A program made the position numbers and the translations under genes. This document shows, in pieces, positions 28,106 to 38,291 of a stretch of DNA of 64,000 bases. Below the pieces are notes generated by a model that was given only the letters and a program-made list of their open reading frames with translations, was not told the DNA's origin and searched no databases. The stretch lies in NCBI RefSeq assembly GCF_030504625.1, contig NZ_JAUKWH010000001.1, positions 124,001 to 188,000 on the forward strand, in the 5' to 3' direction. Positions within the stretch are counted from its first letter, which is position 1. The number at the start of each line of letters is the position of its first letter. Origin of the DNA: Neisseria sp. MVDL19-042950. GTDB taxonomy: Bacteria > Pseudomonadota > Gammaproteobacteria > Burkholderiales > Neisseriaceae.

Positions 28106-29176
28106 ATGTATCAAAAGAAAATACGCGGTGCCAAGCCGTGGATTATCATGGGGTTGGTGCTGGCCTCGTTGGTGTGGCTGTTGTACGCGCTCGGCGATGT
28201 CCTCACGCCTTTTATCGTGGCGGCGGTGTTGGCTTATATCCTGAACCCGCTGGTGGAGAAGTTGCGTCATAAAGGTGTGAAGCGCGGGCTGGCTTCGATG
28301 CTGGTAATGATTTTCTCGCTGCTGGTGCTGTTGGCGTTGGTGTTGATTATCGTGCCGATGCTGATCAACCAGTTCAACAATATCGTCATGCGTTTGCCGC
28401 AAATGATTGATTTCGTGCAAAACAAACTGCTGCCGTGGCTGAACGATATTGCGGGTGAACATATTAAAATCGACACGCAAACGGTGGTGGCGTGGCTTCA
28501 GGCACATACCGGAGAATTGAACAATGCGTTCCAGAAGCTGGCTCCTACTTTGATGCGGCAAAGCGGCAATGTGGTGGTGGGCGTTACCAATCTGATGTTG
28601 CTGCCGTTTCTGCTGTATTACTTTTTGCTCGACTGGCAACGCTGGTCGCACGGTATCCGCGCGTTGATCCCCCGCCGTTTTATCGATACTTACATGCGTG
28701 TCAGTGGCAATATGGATAAGGTGCTGAGCGAGTTTTTGCGCGGGCAGTTGATGGTGATGCTGATTATGGGGTTGATTTACGGAATAGGGTTGATGTTTAC
28801 CGGTTTGGATTCGGGTTTCGCCATCGGTATGATTGCCGGTATTTTGGTGTTTGTGCCGTATCTGGGCGCGTTTACCGGCCTGCTGCTGGCTACGCTGGCG
28901 GCGTTGCTGCAATTCGGTTCGTGGCAGGGATTGCTGATGGTGTGGGCGGTATTCGGCGTAGGTCAGTTTTTGGAGAGTTTTTTCATCACGCCGAAAATCG
29001 TCGGCGACCGTATCGGCCTTTCGCCTTTCTGGGTGATTTTTTCATTGATGGCGTTCGGGCAGTTGATGGGATTTGTCGGCATGCTGGTGGGTTTGCCACT
29101 GGCCGCCGTAACTTTGGTATTGTTGCGCGAAGGTGCGGATATGTATTTCAAGAGCAGATTTTACAAGCATAAATAA
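28106..29176 (+). CDS. AI-2E family transporter (PerM-like)
   Basis: AAVLAYILNPLVEKL, GLDSGFAIGMIAGILVFVPYLGAFTG. Start could be 28052. Confidence 0.87.
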   Translation: MYQKKIRGAKPWIIMGLVLASLVWLLYALGDVLTPFIVAAVLAYILNPLVEKLRHKGVKRGLASMLVMIFSLLVLLALVLIIVPMLINQFNNIVMRLPQMIDFVQNKLLPWLNDIAGEHIKIDTQTVVAWLQAHTGELNNAFQKLAPTLMRQSGNVVVGVTNLMLLPFLLYYFLLDWQRWSHGIRALIPRRFIDTYMRVSGNMDKVLSEFLRGQLMVMLIMGLIYGIGLMFTGLDSGFAIGMIAGILVFVPYLGAFTGLLLATLAALLQFGSWQGLLMVWAVFGVGQFLESFFITPKIVGDRIGLSPFWVIFSLMAFGQLMGFVGMLVGLPLAAVTLVLLREGADMYFKSRFYKHK

Positions 29177-29191
29177 GGTGCCGGTAAAGGT

Positions 29192-29227
29192 AAGAGGCCG
29201 TCTGAAAAGTTTTCAGACGGCCTCTTT
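29192..29227. terminator. paired inverted DUS terminator
   Basis: aagaggccgtctgaaaagttttcagacggcctctt. Confidence 0.85.
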
Positions 29228-29242
29228 GCAATGTACTGTCCA

Positions 29243-29647
29243 TCAGTCGACGGTTTTATGTGCTCTGCTCATTTTCCATTTGAGGGCGTAGCCGAGAATC
29301 ACGGGGATAACGGCTAAAATGCATTTGGACGTCCATGTGGCATACCACGGTTTGACAATCAGAATCGTGTCCGTTACCGTGCCGGAAACCACGATGTTGC
29401 GCACGGCGATCCAATCGAGATACGGCCACCAGCAGGCGGCAAGCAGGCCGAGGAAAAACGGCCAGATAATGCGGCTGAGATTGCGTTGCCACAACACGAA
29501 ACATACCGCCGCCCAAATCAGTGTAAGCGCGGTAATCAGCAATTTGGTTTGCGAAGGTGCGCCGAAATAATTGGCGATCAGATAAGTCAATATCACCCAC
29601 AGAACGGCGAGTATGGCGACAATTAATTCTTCGGGGCGTTTAAACAT
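29243..29647 (-). CDS. small multi-TM hypothetical protein
   Basis: 134 aa with four hydrophobic segments. Confidence 0.6.
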   Translation of the reverse strand: MFKRPEELIVAILAVLWVILTYLIANYFGAPSQTKLLITALTLIWAAVCFVLWQRNLSRIIWPFFLGLLAACWWPYLDWIAVRNIVVSGTVTDTILIVKPWYATWTSKCILAVIPVILGYALKWKMSRAHKTVD

Positions 29648-29847
29648 ATTGTAATTCCTTTGTATTACAAAGATATATCATATTCAAAGGCCGTCTGAAA
29701 CGGGCAGAAAAGGGTTGTTTAATATACAGCAAAAACAGGTTGCTGGATACGGCCGTATGTTTCAGGGCGTCTGAAAATTGATTAGAATGCCGGGCATGGG
29801 GCGGCTCAGTCGGGCGGTATTGCCGACGGCACAGACAGGATTGTTTT

Positions 29848-30573
29848 ATGAATACCAAAATCATCATCAGCGGGCACAGCAGCGGCTTGGGGCGTGCGCT
29901 GGCAGAGCATTATTTGAAGGCAGGTTGCGCCGTTTTAGGTTTGGCGCGGCGGCGGGTCGATTTGAGGCCGTCTGAAAAGCTGTTGCAGCATGCTATTGAT
30001 TTGGGCGACAGTAAAGCAGTGATCCGCTTGCTTTCAGACGGCATGTTGGATAACTTTATCGACGGTGCGGATGAAATCGTTTTAATCAATAATGCCGCCG
30101 TAGTCGCACCGAATGCCGTGGCAGGCATGCAAAACCCTGTGGAAATTACCGCTGCCGTATCGCTAAACGTTGCCGCACCGCTGTTGCTGTCCAATCACTT
30201 GATAGCAAGAAAACCCGCTCGCAGCATGTTGAAAATCGTGCATATCGGCAGCGGAGCAGGACGCAACGCCTATGCGGGTTGGAGTGTTTACGGCGCAACC
30301 AAAGCGGCCTTAGACCATCATGCCCGCTGCATTGCCGCCGAACAACATGCCGATATAAAAACCGCCTGCATCGCTCCGGGCGTGGTGGATACCGATATGC
30401 AGGCGGAAATCCGCGCCGCCGAAGCAGAGGCTTTTCCGATGTTGCAGCGGTTTCAAGACTTAAAAGCGCAAGGCGGTTTGAGCAGTGCGGCCGACACTGC
30501 CGCCCGCATCGCCGCGATGATTGCCGGTAAGGATTTCGGCAGCGAAACATTGGATGACGTACGGCGGCATTGA
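29848..30573 (+). CDS. SDR family oxidoreductase
   Basis: ISGHSSGLGRALAEHYL, LINNAAVV, YGATKAALDHHAR, IAPGVVDTDMQ. Confidence 0.9.
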   Translation: MNTKIIISGHSSGLGRALAEHYLKAGCAVLGLARRRVDLRPSEKLLQHAIDLGDSKAVIRLLSDGMLDNFIDGADEIVLINNAAVVAPNAVAGMQNPVEITAAVSLNVAAPLLLSNHLIARKPARSMLKIVHIGSGAGRNAYAGWSVYGATKAALDHHARCIAAEQHADIKTACIAPGVVDTDMQAEIRAAEAEAFPMLQRFQDLKAQGGLSSAADTAARIAAMIAGKDFGSETLDDVRRH

Positions 30574-30605
30574 AGGCCGTCTGAAAATATAAAAGGTAGC
30601 GACAC

Positions 30606-31220
30606 ATGACCCACGATTTCCAGTCCACTTTAAAGGCTTTGGGCAAACAGGCTAAAAAAGAAGCACAGGCGCGTGCGGAAGCCGAAGCGGAGGCACGCAA
30701 ACAGGCCGCTCAAGAAGTAGATTTCGCCAAAGAAATGGGCGGCGTAACGCCGTTGAAAAACACCAATCGTTATACCCCGCCGCGCGATACTGCACCGATC
30801 AAGCCGCGCAAGAACGACGAAGCAGGCTTGGAGGCCGGCGATTATTTTTATGTCAGCGACGGAGGTTTCGACGAGCCGCCCGCATCGTTCAGTAAAAACG
30901 GACAAGGTAAAAACGACATCCGCCGCCTGCAAAGCGGCCATTGGCCGGTAGTGGCCGATGTCGATTTGCACGGCTATACGCAAGAGCAGGCGCAGGAAGT
31001 ACTGAGCGAGTTTATCGAGTTCACCAAAAAACGCGGCGTGTGCGGTGAAATCATACACGGCAGCGGCCTCGGGTCGTCGGGCTACAAACCCGTGCTGAAA
31101 ACTTTGGTGAGGCGTTGGCTGATGGCGCATCCCGACGTGCTGGCTTATGCGGAGCCGCATAAAGGCAACGACGGAGCGGTGCGGATTCTGCTCAAACGCA
31201 ACCGCACGCACGAAGACTAA
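30606..31220 (+). CDS. Smr/MutS2 C-terminal domain protein
   Basis: DVDLHGYTQEQAQEVL...GEIIHGSGLGSSGYKPVLKTLVRRWLMAHPDVLAYAEPHKGNDGAVRILLK. Confidence 0.9.
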   Translation: MTHDFQSTLKALGKQAKKEAQARAEAEAEARKQAAQEVDFAKEMGGVTPLKNTNRYTPPRDTAPIKPRKNDEAGLEAGDYFYVSDGGFDEPPASFSKNGQGKNDIRRLQSGHWPVVADVDLHGYTQEQAQEVLSEFIEFTKKRGVCGEIIHGSGLGSSGYKPVLKTLVRRWLMAHPDVLAYAEPHKGNDGAVRILLKRNRTHED

Positions 31221-31883
31221 ATTCTGATTTTTATATAAGGCAAGGCCGTCTGAAAACTAAGTCAGTGCTTTCAGACAGCCTTTTTACGATATCGAAATCT
31301 TGCCGAAATTTTTAGTTTCTGTGCTTTAAGCCGCATTGGTATTTTGAGGGGTAAGGGATTCAATATTTTAAATTTTGTAGTTATATGGATTATGCTTATG
31401 TGTTTTTTGTGCATCTGTATCCCGTGTAGCAGCAATTTATTTTTATCGTTATTGATGTAAGTGAAAAATAGTTACGTAAATCGCAGGTTAAGTAAATTCC
31501 ATTTTCTTTTTTGATTTTTTATTTTCTGAATAGCAAATAATTTTTGCTATTTTTGCATAATATTTTCTATTCCGAAGATATTTGTATGAAGTTGTTTCGG
31601 AATCCAATAATCACCGTTTAAAAACGGTCGTTTTCAATTTGCCAGAATATCCGTTTACTGATAGCATTCCGTGTTAAGCAATGTATATTGCGGCATACTT
31701 GCGCCCCGTCCGAAACCGTACGGTTTTATCATGGCAGCTGCGGAGCAGACAGGGCGTTTTCGTGTTGCCGCAAGCGTTTTGTTTGATGCGCAAACCGTTT
31801 TTTTAAGCAAGCGGTTTCGCAAACGAAAAAGAGAAAGCCTGCAAATCAGGCTGATTTCATAACACTCAACAGAAGGGATAATC

Positions 31884-34553
31884 ATGTCCGCTCAAATTCA
31901 AGATGTTGATCCGATTGAAACACAGGAATGGCTGGATGCTTTAAGCTCGGTTTTGGAAAGCGAAGGTACCGAACGTGCCCATTACCTGCTGGAACAATTG
32001 GTTAAATATACCCGCCGCCGCGGCGTACACATGCCGTTCGATGCCACCACGGCTTATTTGAATACCATTCCCGTCGGCAAAGAACAAAAATCACCCGGCA
32101 ATCACGATTTAGAGCACCGTATCCGTGCCGCTATCCGTTGGAATGCCGCAGCTATGGTATTGCGTGCAGGTAAAAAAGATTTGGAATTGGGCGGCCATAT
32201 TGCTTCTTTCCAATCTTCCGCCACTTTGTATGATGTCGGTTTCAACCATTTCTGGAAAGCCAAAGGCGACGGCGAAGAGGGCGATATGATCTTCATTCAA
32301 GGCCACGTTTCACCGGGTATTTACGCCCGCGCTTTCGTAGAAGGCCGTCTGACCGAAGCCCAACTCGACAATTTCCGCCAAGAAGTGGAAGGCGAAGGCC
32401 TGTCTTCTTACCCGCATCCCCACTTGATGCCTGATTTCTGGCAGTTCCCCACCGTATCTATGGGCTTGGGCCCGTTGATGGCCATTTACCAAGCCCGTTT
32501 CCTGAAATATCTGGAATCACGCGGCTTGAGCAAAACCAAAGGCCGCAAAGTATGGGTGTTCTGCGGCGACGGCGAAATGGACGAACCGGAAAGCCAAGGC
32601 GCGATTTCACTGGCCGCCCGCGAAGGTTTGGACAACCTGATTTTCGTGATTAACTGTAACTTGCAACGCTTGGACGGCCCGGTGCGCGGAAACGGCAAAA
32701 TCATTCAAGAGTTGGAAGGCAACTTCCGCGGCGCAGGCTGGAACGTGCTGAAAGTGATCTGGGGCCGCCGTTGGGACAATCTGCTGGCTGCCGACACCAA
32801 TAATGCCTTGAAACAGCGCATGAACGAATGTTTGGACGGCGATTACCAAACTTATAAATCTAAAGACGGTGCCTATGTGCGCGAGCATTTCTTCAATACG
32901 CCCGAACTGAAAGCCATGGTAGCCAGCATGTCGGACGACGAAATCTGGGCGCTGAACCGTGGCGGTCATGACCCGCACAAAGTTTATGCCGCATATTACG
33001 AAGCAGTAAACAACGCCGGCGGCCGTCCGACCGTGATTTTGGCGAAAACCATTAAAGGCTACGGTATGGGTTCTGCCGGCGAAGGCCAAAACGTTGCCCA
33101 CCAAGCCAAAAAAATGGACGTGGAATCACTGAAAAAATTCCGTACCCGTTTCGGTATTCCGGTAAGCGACGAGCAAATCGAAAGCGGCGACCTGCCTTAC
33201 TACCGCTTCCCTGAAGACAGCGAAGAAATGCGCTACTTACGCGAACGCCGCAATGCTTTGGGCGGTTATCTGCCGCAACGCAACCCGAATAACGAATCTC
33301 TGCCGGTGCCTGAACTGTCTGCATTCGATGCACAGTTGCAAACCAGCGGCGACCGCGAATTCTCTACCACCATGGCGTTTGTGCGCATCCTTTCTACCTT
33401 GTTGAAGGATAAGCAAATCGGCAAACGCATTGTGCCGATCGTGCCCGACGAAAGCCGTACTTTCGGTATGGAAGGCATGTTCCGCCAATACGGTATTTGG
33501 AACCCCAAAGGCCAGCAATACACCCCGCAAGACAAAGACCAATTGATGTTCTACAAAGAATCTATCGACGGTCAGATTCTGCAAGAAGGTATTAACGAGC
33601 CGGGCGCGATGGCCGATTGGATTGCCGCGGCGACCAGCTATGCCAACAACCGTTACGCCATGATTCCGTTCTACATTTACTACTCAATGTTCGGTTTCCA
33701 ACGTGTAGGAGATTTGGCTTGGGCGGCTGGCGACATGCATGCACGCGGCTTCTTGGTAGGCGGTACCGCAGGCCGCACCACGCTGAACGGCGAAGGCTTG
33801 CAACACGAAGACGGCCACAGCCACATTCAAGCCGATCTGATTCCGAACTGCTTGTCTTACGACCCGACTTTCCAATACGAATTGGCTGTGATTATCCAAG
33901 ACGGTTTGCGCCGCATGTATGTGGAACAAGAAGACGTGTTCTATTATCTGACCGTGATGAACGAAAACTATGCCCACCCCGCTATGCCGCAACGCAAAGG
34001 CATCGAAGAAGAAATTCTGAAGGGTATGTATCTGTTCCGCGAAGGTGCGAAGAGCGACAAGAAAGTACAGTTGATGGGTTCGGGTGTGATTCTGAACGAA
34101 GTCATCAAAGCAGCCGATATGCTGAAAGCCGATTTCGGCGTAGAAGCCGACGTTTGGTCCGTACCTTCATTCAATCTGCTGCACCGCGATGCCATCGAAG
34201 TTGAGCGTTACAACCGCTTGCACCCGATGGAACAAAACAAACTGCCGTTTGTTGCCCAGCAGTTGCAAGGTCATGAAGGCCCGGTAATTGCTTCTACCGA
34301 CTACATCCGCAGCTTTGCCGACCGCATCCGCGCCCACATCCCCAACGATTACCACGTTTTGGGTACCGATGGTTTCGGCCGCAGCGATTCACGCGCCAAC
34401 CTGCGCGACTTCTTCGAGGTGGACAGCCGCCACGTTGCCGTTGCCGCGCTGAGCGCACTGGCCGATCAAGGCAAGATTGAGAAAGTGGTTGTGCAGCAAG
34501 CCATCGAGAAATATGGCATTAAAACCGATACTGCACCGAGCTGGAAGCGGTAA
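31884..34553 (+). CDS. aceE: pyruvate dehydrogenase (acetyl-transferring) E1
   Basis: DPIETQEWLDAL, GDGEMDEPESQGAI, full-length E1 homodimeric type. Confidence 0.97.
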   Translation: MSAQIQDVDPIETQEWLDALSSVLESEGTERAHYLLEQLVKYTRRRGVHMPFDATTAYLNTIPVGKEQKSPGNHDLEHRIRAAIRWNAAAMVLRAGKKDLELGGHIASFQSSATLYDVGFNHFWKAKGDGEEGDMIFIQGHVSPGIYARAFVEGRLTEAQLDNFRQEVEGEGLSSYPHPHLMPDFWQFPTVSMGLGPLMAIYQARFLKYLESRGLSKTKGRKVWVFCGDGEMDEPESQGAISLAAREGLDNLIFVINCNLQRLDGPVRGNGKIIQELEGNFRGAGWNVLKVIWGRRWDNLLAADTNNALKQRMNECLDGDYQTYKSKDGAYVREHFFNTPELKAMVASMSDDEIWALNRGGHDPHKVYAAYYEAVNNAGGRPTVILAKTIKGYGMGSAGEGQNVAHQAKKMDVESLKKFRTRFGIPVSDEQIESGDLPYYRFPEDSEEMRYLRERRNALGGYLPQRNPNNESLPVPELSAFDAQLQTSGDREFSTTMAFVRILSTLLKDKQIGKRIVPIVPDESRTFGMEGMFRQYGIWNPKGQQYTPQDKDQLMFYKESIDGQILQEGINEPGAMADWIAAATSYANNRYAMIPFYIYYSMFGFQRVGDLAWAAGDMHARGFLVGGTAGRTTLNGEGLQHEDGHSHIQADLIPNCLSYDPTFQYELAVIIQDGLRRMYVEQEDVFYYLTVMNENYAHPAMPQRKGIEEEILKGMYLFREGAKSDKKVQLMGSGVILNEVIKAADMLKADFGVEADVWSVPSFNLLHRDAIEVERYNRLHPMEQNKLPFVAQQLQGHEGPVIASTDYIRSFADRIRAHIPNDYHVLGTDGFGRSDSRANLRDFFEVDSRHVAVAALSALADQGKIEKVVVQQAIEKYGIKTDTAPSWKR

Positions 34554-34685
34554 TGATATTTTCAGACGGCCTCTGAAAATGAAAGAGGCCGTCTGAAAAG
34601 AATATCCGCTTGAAACCGTTTTAAGTCTTACAACAAAACAACATGCCGCAGCACATGGCTGCTGCGGTTGTTAAAGGAAAGCACG

Positions 34686-36344
34686 ATGAGTCAAATCGTA
34701 GAAATCAAAGTACCCGACATCGGCGGCCATGAAAATGTAGACGTGATTGCCGTTGAAGTGAAAGCGGGCGACACCATCGCTGTCGACGATACCCTGATTA
34801 CGCTGGAAACCGACAAAGCTACCATGGACGTACCTGCCGATGCCGCGGGCGTGGTGAAAGAAGTTAAAGTCAACGTAGGCGACAAAGTTTCCGAAGGCAG
34901 CGTGATTGTCTTGGTTGAAGCCGCCGGTGCCGCCGCTCAAGCAGCGCCCGTCGCCGAAAAAGCAGCTGAGCCTGCTCCTGCCGCCGCACCTGCACAAGCT
35001 GCTCCTGTTGCGGGCGGCGCAACTGTAAAAGTGGAAGTACCCGATATCGGCGGCCACGAAAATGTAGACGTGATTGCCGTTGAGATCAAAGTAGGCGACA
35101 CCGTATCCGAAGACGATACGCTGATTACTTTGGAAACCGACAAAGCCACCATGGATGTGCCGAGCACCGCTGCCGGCGTAGTGAAAGCCGTGTATGTGAA
35201 AGTGGGCGACAAAGTTTCACAAGGCACTCAAATTATCGAAGTGGAAACCGCAGGCGGTGCAGCTGCCGCTCCTGCCGCAGCTCCTGCCGCAGCTCCCGCA
35301 CAAGAAGCGCCTAAAGCCGCTGTGCCTGCGCCGCAAGCTGCTCCGGCTCCTGCCGCGCCTAAAGCCGATGCCGCTCCGGTTGCCGCATTCGGCAATACGC
35401 CAGTAAACGAAGCCGCATTTGCCAAAGCCCATGCCGGCCCGTCTGCACGCAAACTGGCGCGCGAGTTGGGCGTGGATTTGAGCTTAGTTAAAGGTACGGG
35501 CTTGAAAGGCCGTATCGTCGGCGAAGACATCAAAGCCTTCGTTAAAGCTGCTATGCAAGGCGGTGCGGGCAAGGCTGCGCCTGCCGCTGCAACCGCTTCA
35601 TTAGGTGGCGGTTTGGACTTGCTGCCGTGGCCGAAAGTCGATTTCAGCAAGTTCGGCGAAATCGAAGTGAAAGAACTTTCCCGCATTAAGAAAATTTCCG
35701 GTCAAAACCTGTCGCGCAACTGGGTGATGATTCCCCATGTTACCGTGAACGAAGATGCCGATATGACCGAGCTGGAAGAGTTCCGCAAAACTCTCAATAA
35801 AGAGTGGGAGCGCGAAGGCGTGAAACTGTCGCCGTTGGCGTTCATTATCAAAGCTTCCGTAACTGCCTTGAAAGCTTTCCCCGAGTTCAATTCTTCTCTT
35901 GACGGCGAAAACCTGATTCTGAAGAAATACTACAATATCGGCTTTGCCGCCGACACGCCCAACGGCTTGGTTGTGCCCGTGATTAAAGACGTGGACAAAA
36001 AAGGCTTGAAAGAAATTTCTCAAGAGCTGACCGAGTTGAGCAAAAAAGCCCGCGAAGGCAAGCTCAAGCCTAATGAAATGCAAGGCGCCTGCTTTACCAT
36101 TTCCAGCTTGGGCGGTATCGGCGGTACCGGCTTCACGCCGATTGTGAACGCTCCCGAAGTAGCCATTTTGGGCGTGTGCAAATCACAAATGAAACCGGTA
36201 TGGAACGGCTCGGCTTTTGAACCGCGCCTGATGTGCCCGTTGAGCCTGTCGTTCGACCACCGCGTGATCGACGGTGCGGCCGGTATGCGCTTTACCGTGT
36301 ATCTGGCGAACCTGTTGAAAGACTTCCGCCGCGTGGTGCTGTAA
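34686..36344 (+). CDS. aceF: dihydrolipoyllysine-residue acetyltransferase E2, two lipoyl domains
   Basis: [10 protein letters not shown] twice, PA-rich linkers, C-terminal [12 protein letters not shown]. Confidence 0.96.
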   Translation: MSQIVEIKVPDIGGHENVDVIAVEVKAGDTIAVDDTLITLETDKATMDVPADAAGVVKEVKVNVGDKVSEGSVIVLVEAAGAAAQAAPVAEKAAEPAPAAAPAQAAPVAGGATVKVEVPDIGGHENVDVIAVEIKVGDTVSEDDTLITLETDKATMDVPSTAAGVVKAVYVKVGDKVSQGTQIIEVETAGGAAAAPAAAPAAAPAQEAPKAAVPAPQAAPAPAAPKADAAPVAAFGNTPVNEAAFAKAHAGPSARKLARELGVDLSLVKGTGLKGRIVGEDIKAFVKAAMQGGAGKAAPAAATASLGGGLDLLPWPKVDFSKFGEIEVKELSRIKKISGQNLSRNWVMIPHVTVNEDADMTELEEFRKTLNKEWEREGVKLSPLAFIIKASVTALKAFPEFNSSLDGENLILKKYYNIGFAADTPNGLVVPVIKDVDKKGLKEISQELTELSKKAREGKLKPNEMQGACFTISSLGGIGGTGFTPIVNAPEVAILGVCKSQMKPVWNGSAFEPRLMCPLSLSFDHRVIDGAAGMRFTVYLANLLKDFRRVVL

Positions 36345-36439
36345 GGCTTTTCAGACGGCCTTTAGGAATCTTAGAGGCCGTCTGAAAACAAGATTTTAAT
36401 GAAAGCAGTATATAAACTGCTTTACAGAAAGGTTTAACA

Positions 36440-38218
36440 ATGAGCTTGATTGAACTCAAGGTTCCCGATATCGGCGGCCATGAAAATGTGGACATTATTG
36501 CCGTAGAAATCAAAGCGGGCGATACCGTAGCGATTGAAGATACATTGGTTACTTTGGAAACTGATAAAGCCACCATGGACGTACCTGCCGAAGCTGCGGG
36601 TGTGGTAAAAGAAGTGAAAGTAAAAGTAGGCGACAAAATTTCCGAAGGCGGCGTGATTGCCGTGATTGAAGCTGCCGGTGCCGCAGCCGAAGCACCCAAA
36701 GCAGAAGCTGCCCCCGCTCCCGCGCAAGAAGCGCCGAAAGCGGCTGCACCTGCACCGCAAGCCGCGCAATTCAGCGGTTCGGCCGATGCCGAATACGACG
36801 TAGTGGTGCTGGGCGGCGGCCCGGGCGGTTATTCCGCTGCATTTGCCGCAGCCGACCAAGGTTTGAAAACTGCCATCGTAGAGCGTTACGCCACTTTGGG
36901 CGGCGTGTGTTTGAATGTGGGCTGTATTCCTTCCAAAGCCTTGCTGCACAATGCCGCTGTGATTGACGAAGTGCGCCATTTGGCTGCGAACGGTATCAAA
37001 TATCCCGAACCGGAATTAAATATCGACATGTTGCGCGGCTATAAAGAAAAAGTCATCGGTAAACTGACTACCGGCTTGGCCGGTATGGCTAAATCGCGCA
37101 AAGTGGATGTGATTCGCGGTAACGGCCAATTTGTCGGCCCGAACCACATGGAAGTGGCTCTGACTTCAGGCGAAGGTAAGGACGAAACCGGCGAGAAGAA
37201 AACCATCGCTTTCAAAAACGCCATCATCGCTGCGGGCAGCCGCGTGGTGAACCTGCCGTTTATTCCCGAAGATCCCCGTATTATCGACTCTACCGGTGCA
37301 CTGGCTTTGAAAGAAGTGCCGGGCAAAATGCTGATTATCGGCGGCGGTATCATCGGTTTGGAAATGGGTACGGTGTACAGCACGTTGGGCACCCGTTTGG
37401 ATGTGGTTGAAATGATGGACGGCCTGATGCAGGGAGCCGACCGCGATTTGGTTAAAGTTTGGCAGAAGCTGAACGAATACCGCTTCGACAATATCATGGT
37501 CAACACCAAAACCGTTGCCGTTGAACCGAAAGAAGACGGTATTTACGTTACTTTCGAAGGTGCCAATGCGCCCAAAGAGCCGCAACGTTACGATACCGTG
37601 TTGGTTGCAGCGGGTCGCGCACCCAACGGTAAACTGATTGGTGTCGAAAAGGCCGGTGTGATTGTTACCGACCGCGGCTTTATCGAAGTGGACAAACAAC
37701 AGCGCACCAACGTGCCGCACATTTACGCCATCGGCGATATTGTCGGCCAGCCTATGTTGGCACACAAAGCCGTGCACGAAGGCCATGTGGCAGCGGAAAA
37801 CTGCGCCGGCCACAAAGCCTATTTCGATGCGCGTGTGATTCCGGGCGTAGCCTATACCGCTCCCGAAGTGGCTTGGGTAGGCGTAACCGAAACCGCTGCC
37901 AAAGAGCAAGGCATTAAGATTACCAAAGCCAATTTCCCGTGGGCTGCTTCAGGCCGCGCGATTGCCAACGGTTGCGATCAAGGCTTTACCAAGCTGATTT
38001 TTGATGCCGAAAGCGGCAAAATCATTGGCGGCGGTATTGTCGGCCCTAACGGTGGCGATATGATCGGTGAAATCTGTTTGGCCATCGAAATGGGTTGTGA
38101 TGCCGTTGATATCGGCAAAACCATCCATCCGCACCCGACCTTGGGCGAAAGTATCGGTATGGCTGCGGAAGTGGCATTGGGTACTTGTACCGATTTGCCG
38201 CCGCAACGTAAAAAATAA
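36440..38218 (+). CDS. lpdA: dihydrolipoyl dehydrogenase with N-terminal lipoyl domain
   Basis: [10 protein letters not shown] lipoyl domain plus GGVCLNVGCIPSKALLH redox motif. Confidence 0.96.
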   Translation: MSLIELKVPDIGGHENVDIIAVEIKAGDTVAIEDTLVTLETDKATMDVPAEAAGVVKEVKVKVGDKISEGGVIAVIEAAGAAAEAPKAEAAPAPAQEAPKAAAPAPQAAQFSGSADAEYDVVVLGGGPGGYSAAFAAADQGLKTAIVERYATLGGVCLNVGCIPSKALLHNAAVIDEVRHLAANGIKYPEPELNIDMLRGYKEKVIGKLTTGLAGMAKSRKVDVIRGNGQFVGPNHMEVALTSGEGKDETGEKKTIAFKNAIIAAGSRVVNLPFIPEDPRIIDSTGALALKEVPGKMLIIGGGIIGLEMGTVYSTLGTRLDVVEMMDGLMQGADRDLVKVWQKLNEYRFDNIMVNTKTVAVEPKEDGIYVTFEGANAPKEPQRYDTVLVAAGRAPNGKLIGVEKAGVIVTDRGFIEVDKQQRTNVPHIYAIGDIVGQPMLAHKAVHEGHVAAENCAGHKAYFDARVIPGVAYTAPEVAWVGVTETAAKEQGIKITKANFPWAASGRAIANGCDQGFTKLIFDAESGKIIGGGIVGPNGGDMIGEICLAIEMGCDAVDIGKTIHPHPTLGESIGMAAEVALGTCTDLPPQRKK

Positions 38219-38242
38219 AGCAGTTTGATTTAACTGTTGAGC

Positions 38243-38279
38243 AAGAGGCCGTCTGAAAGAACTTTCAGACGGCCTCTTC
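38243..38279. terminator. paired inverted DUS terminator between convergent lpdA and oxidoreductase
   Basis: aagaggccgtctgaaagaactttcagacggcctctt. Confidence 0.85.
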
Positions 38280-38291
38280 GTATCATACGGC

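Noticed and set aside
27950-28912. Long minus-strand ORF (320 aa, His/Gln-rich)
   Set aside because: It lies antisense to the AI-2E transporter gene; low-complexity composition typical of antisense reading frames.
31655-31885. Small ORFs on both strands upstream of aceE
   Set aside because: Overlapping opposite-strand frames without SD or motifs; the palindromes in this region are a better explanation for constraint.
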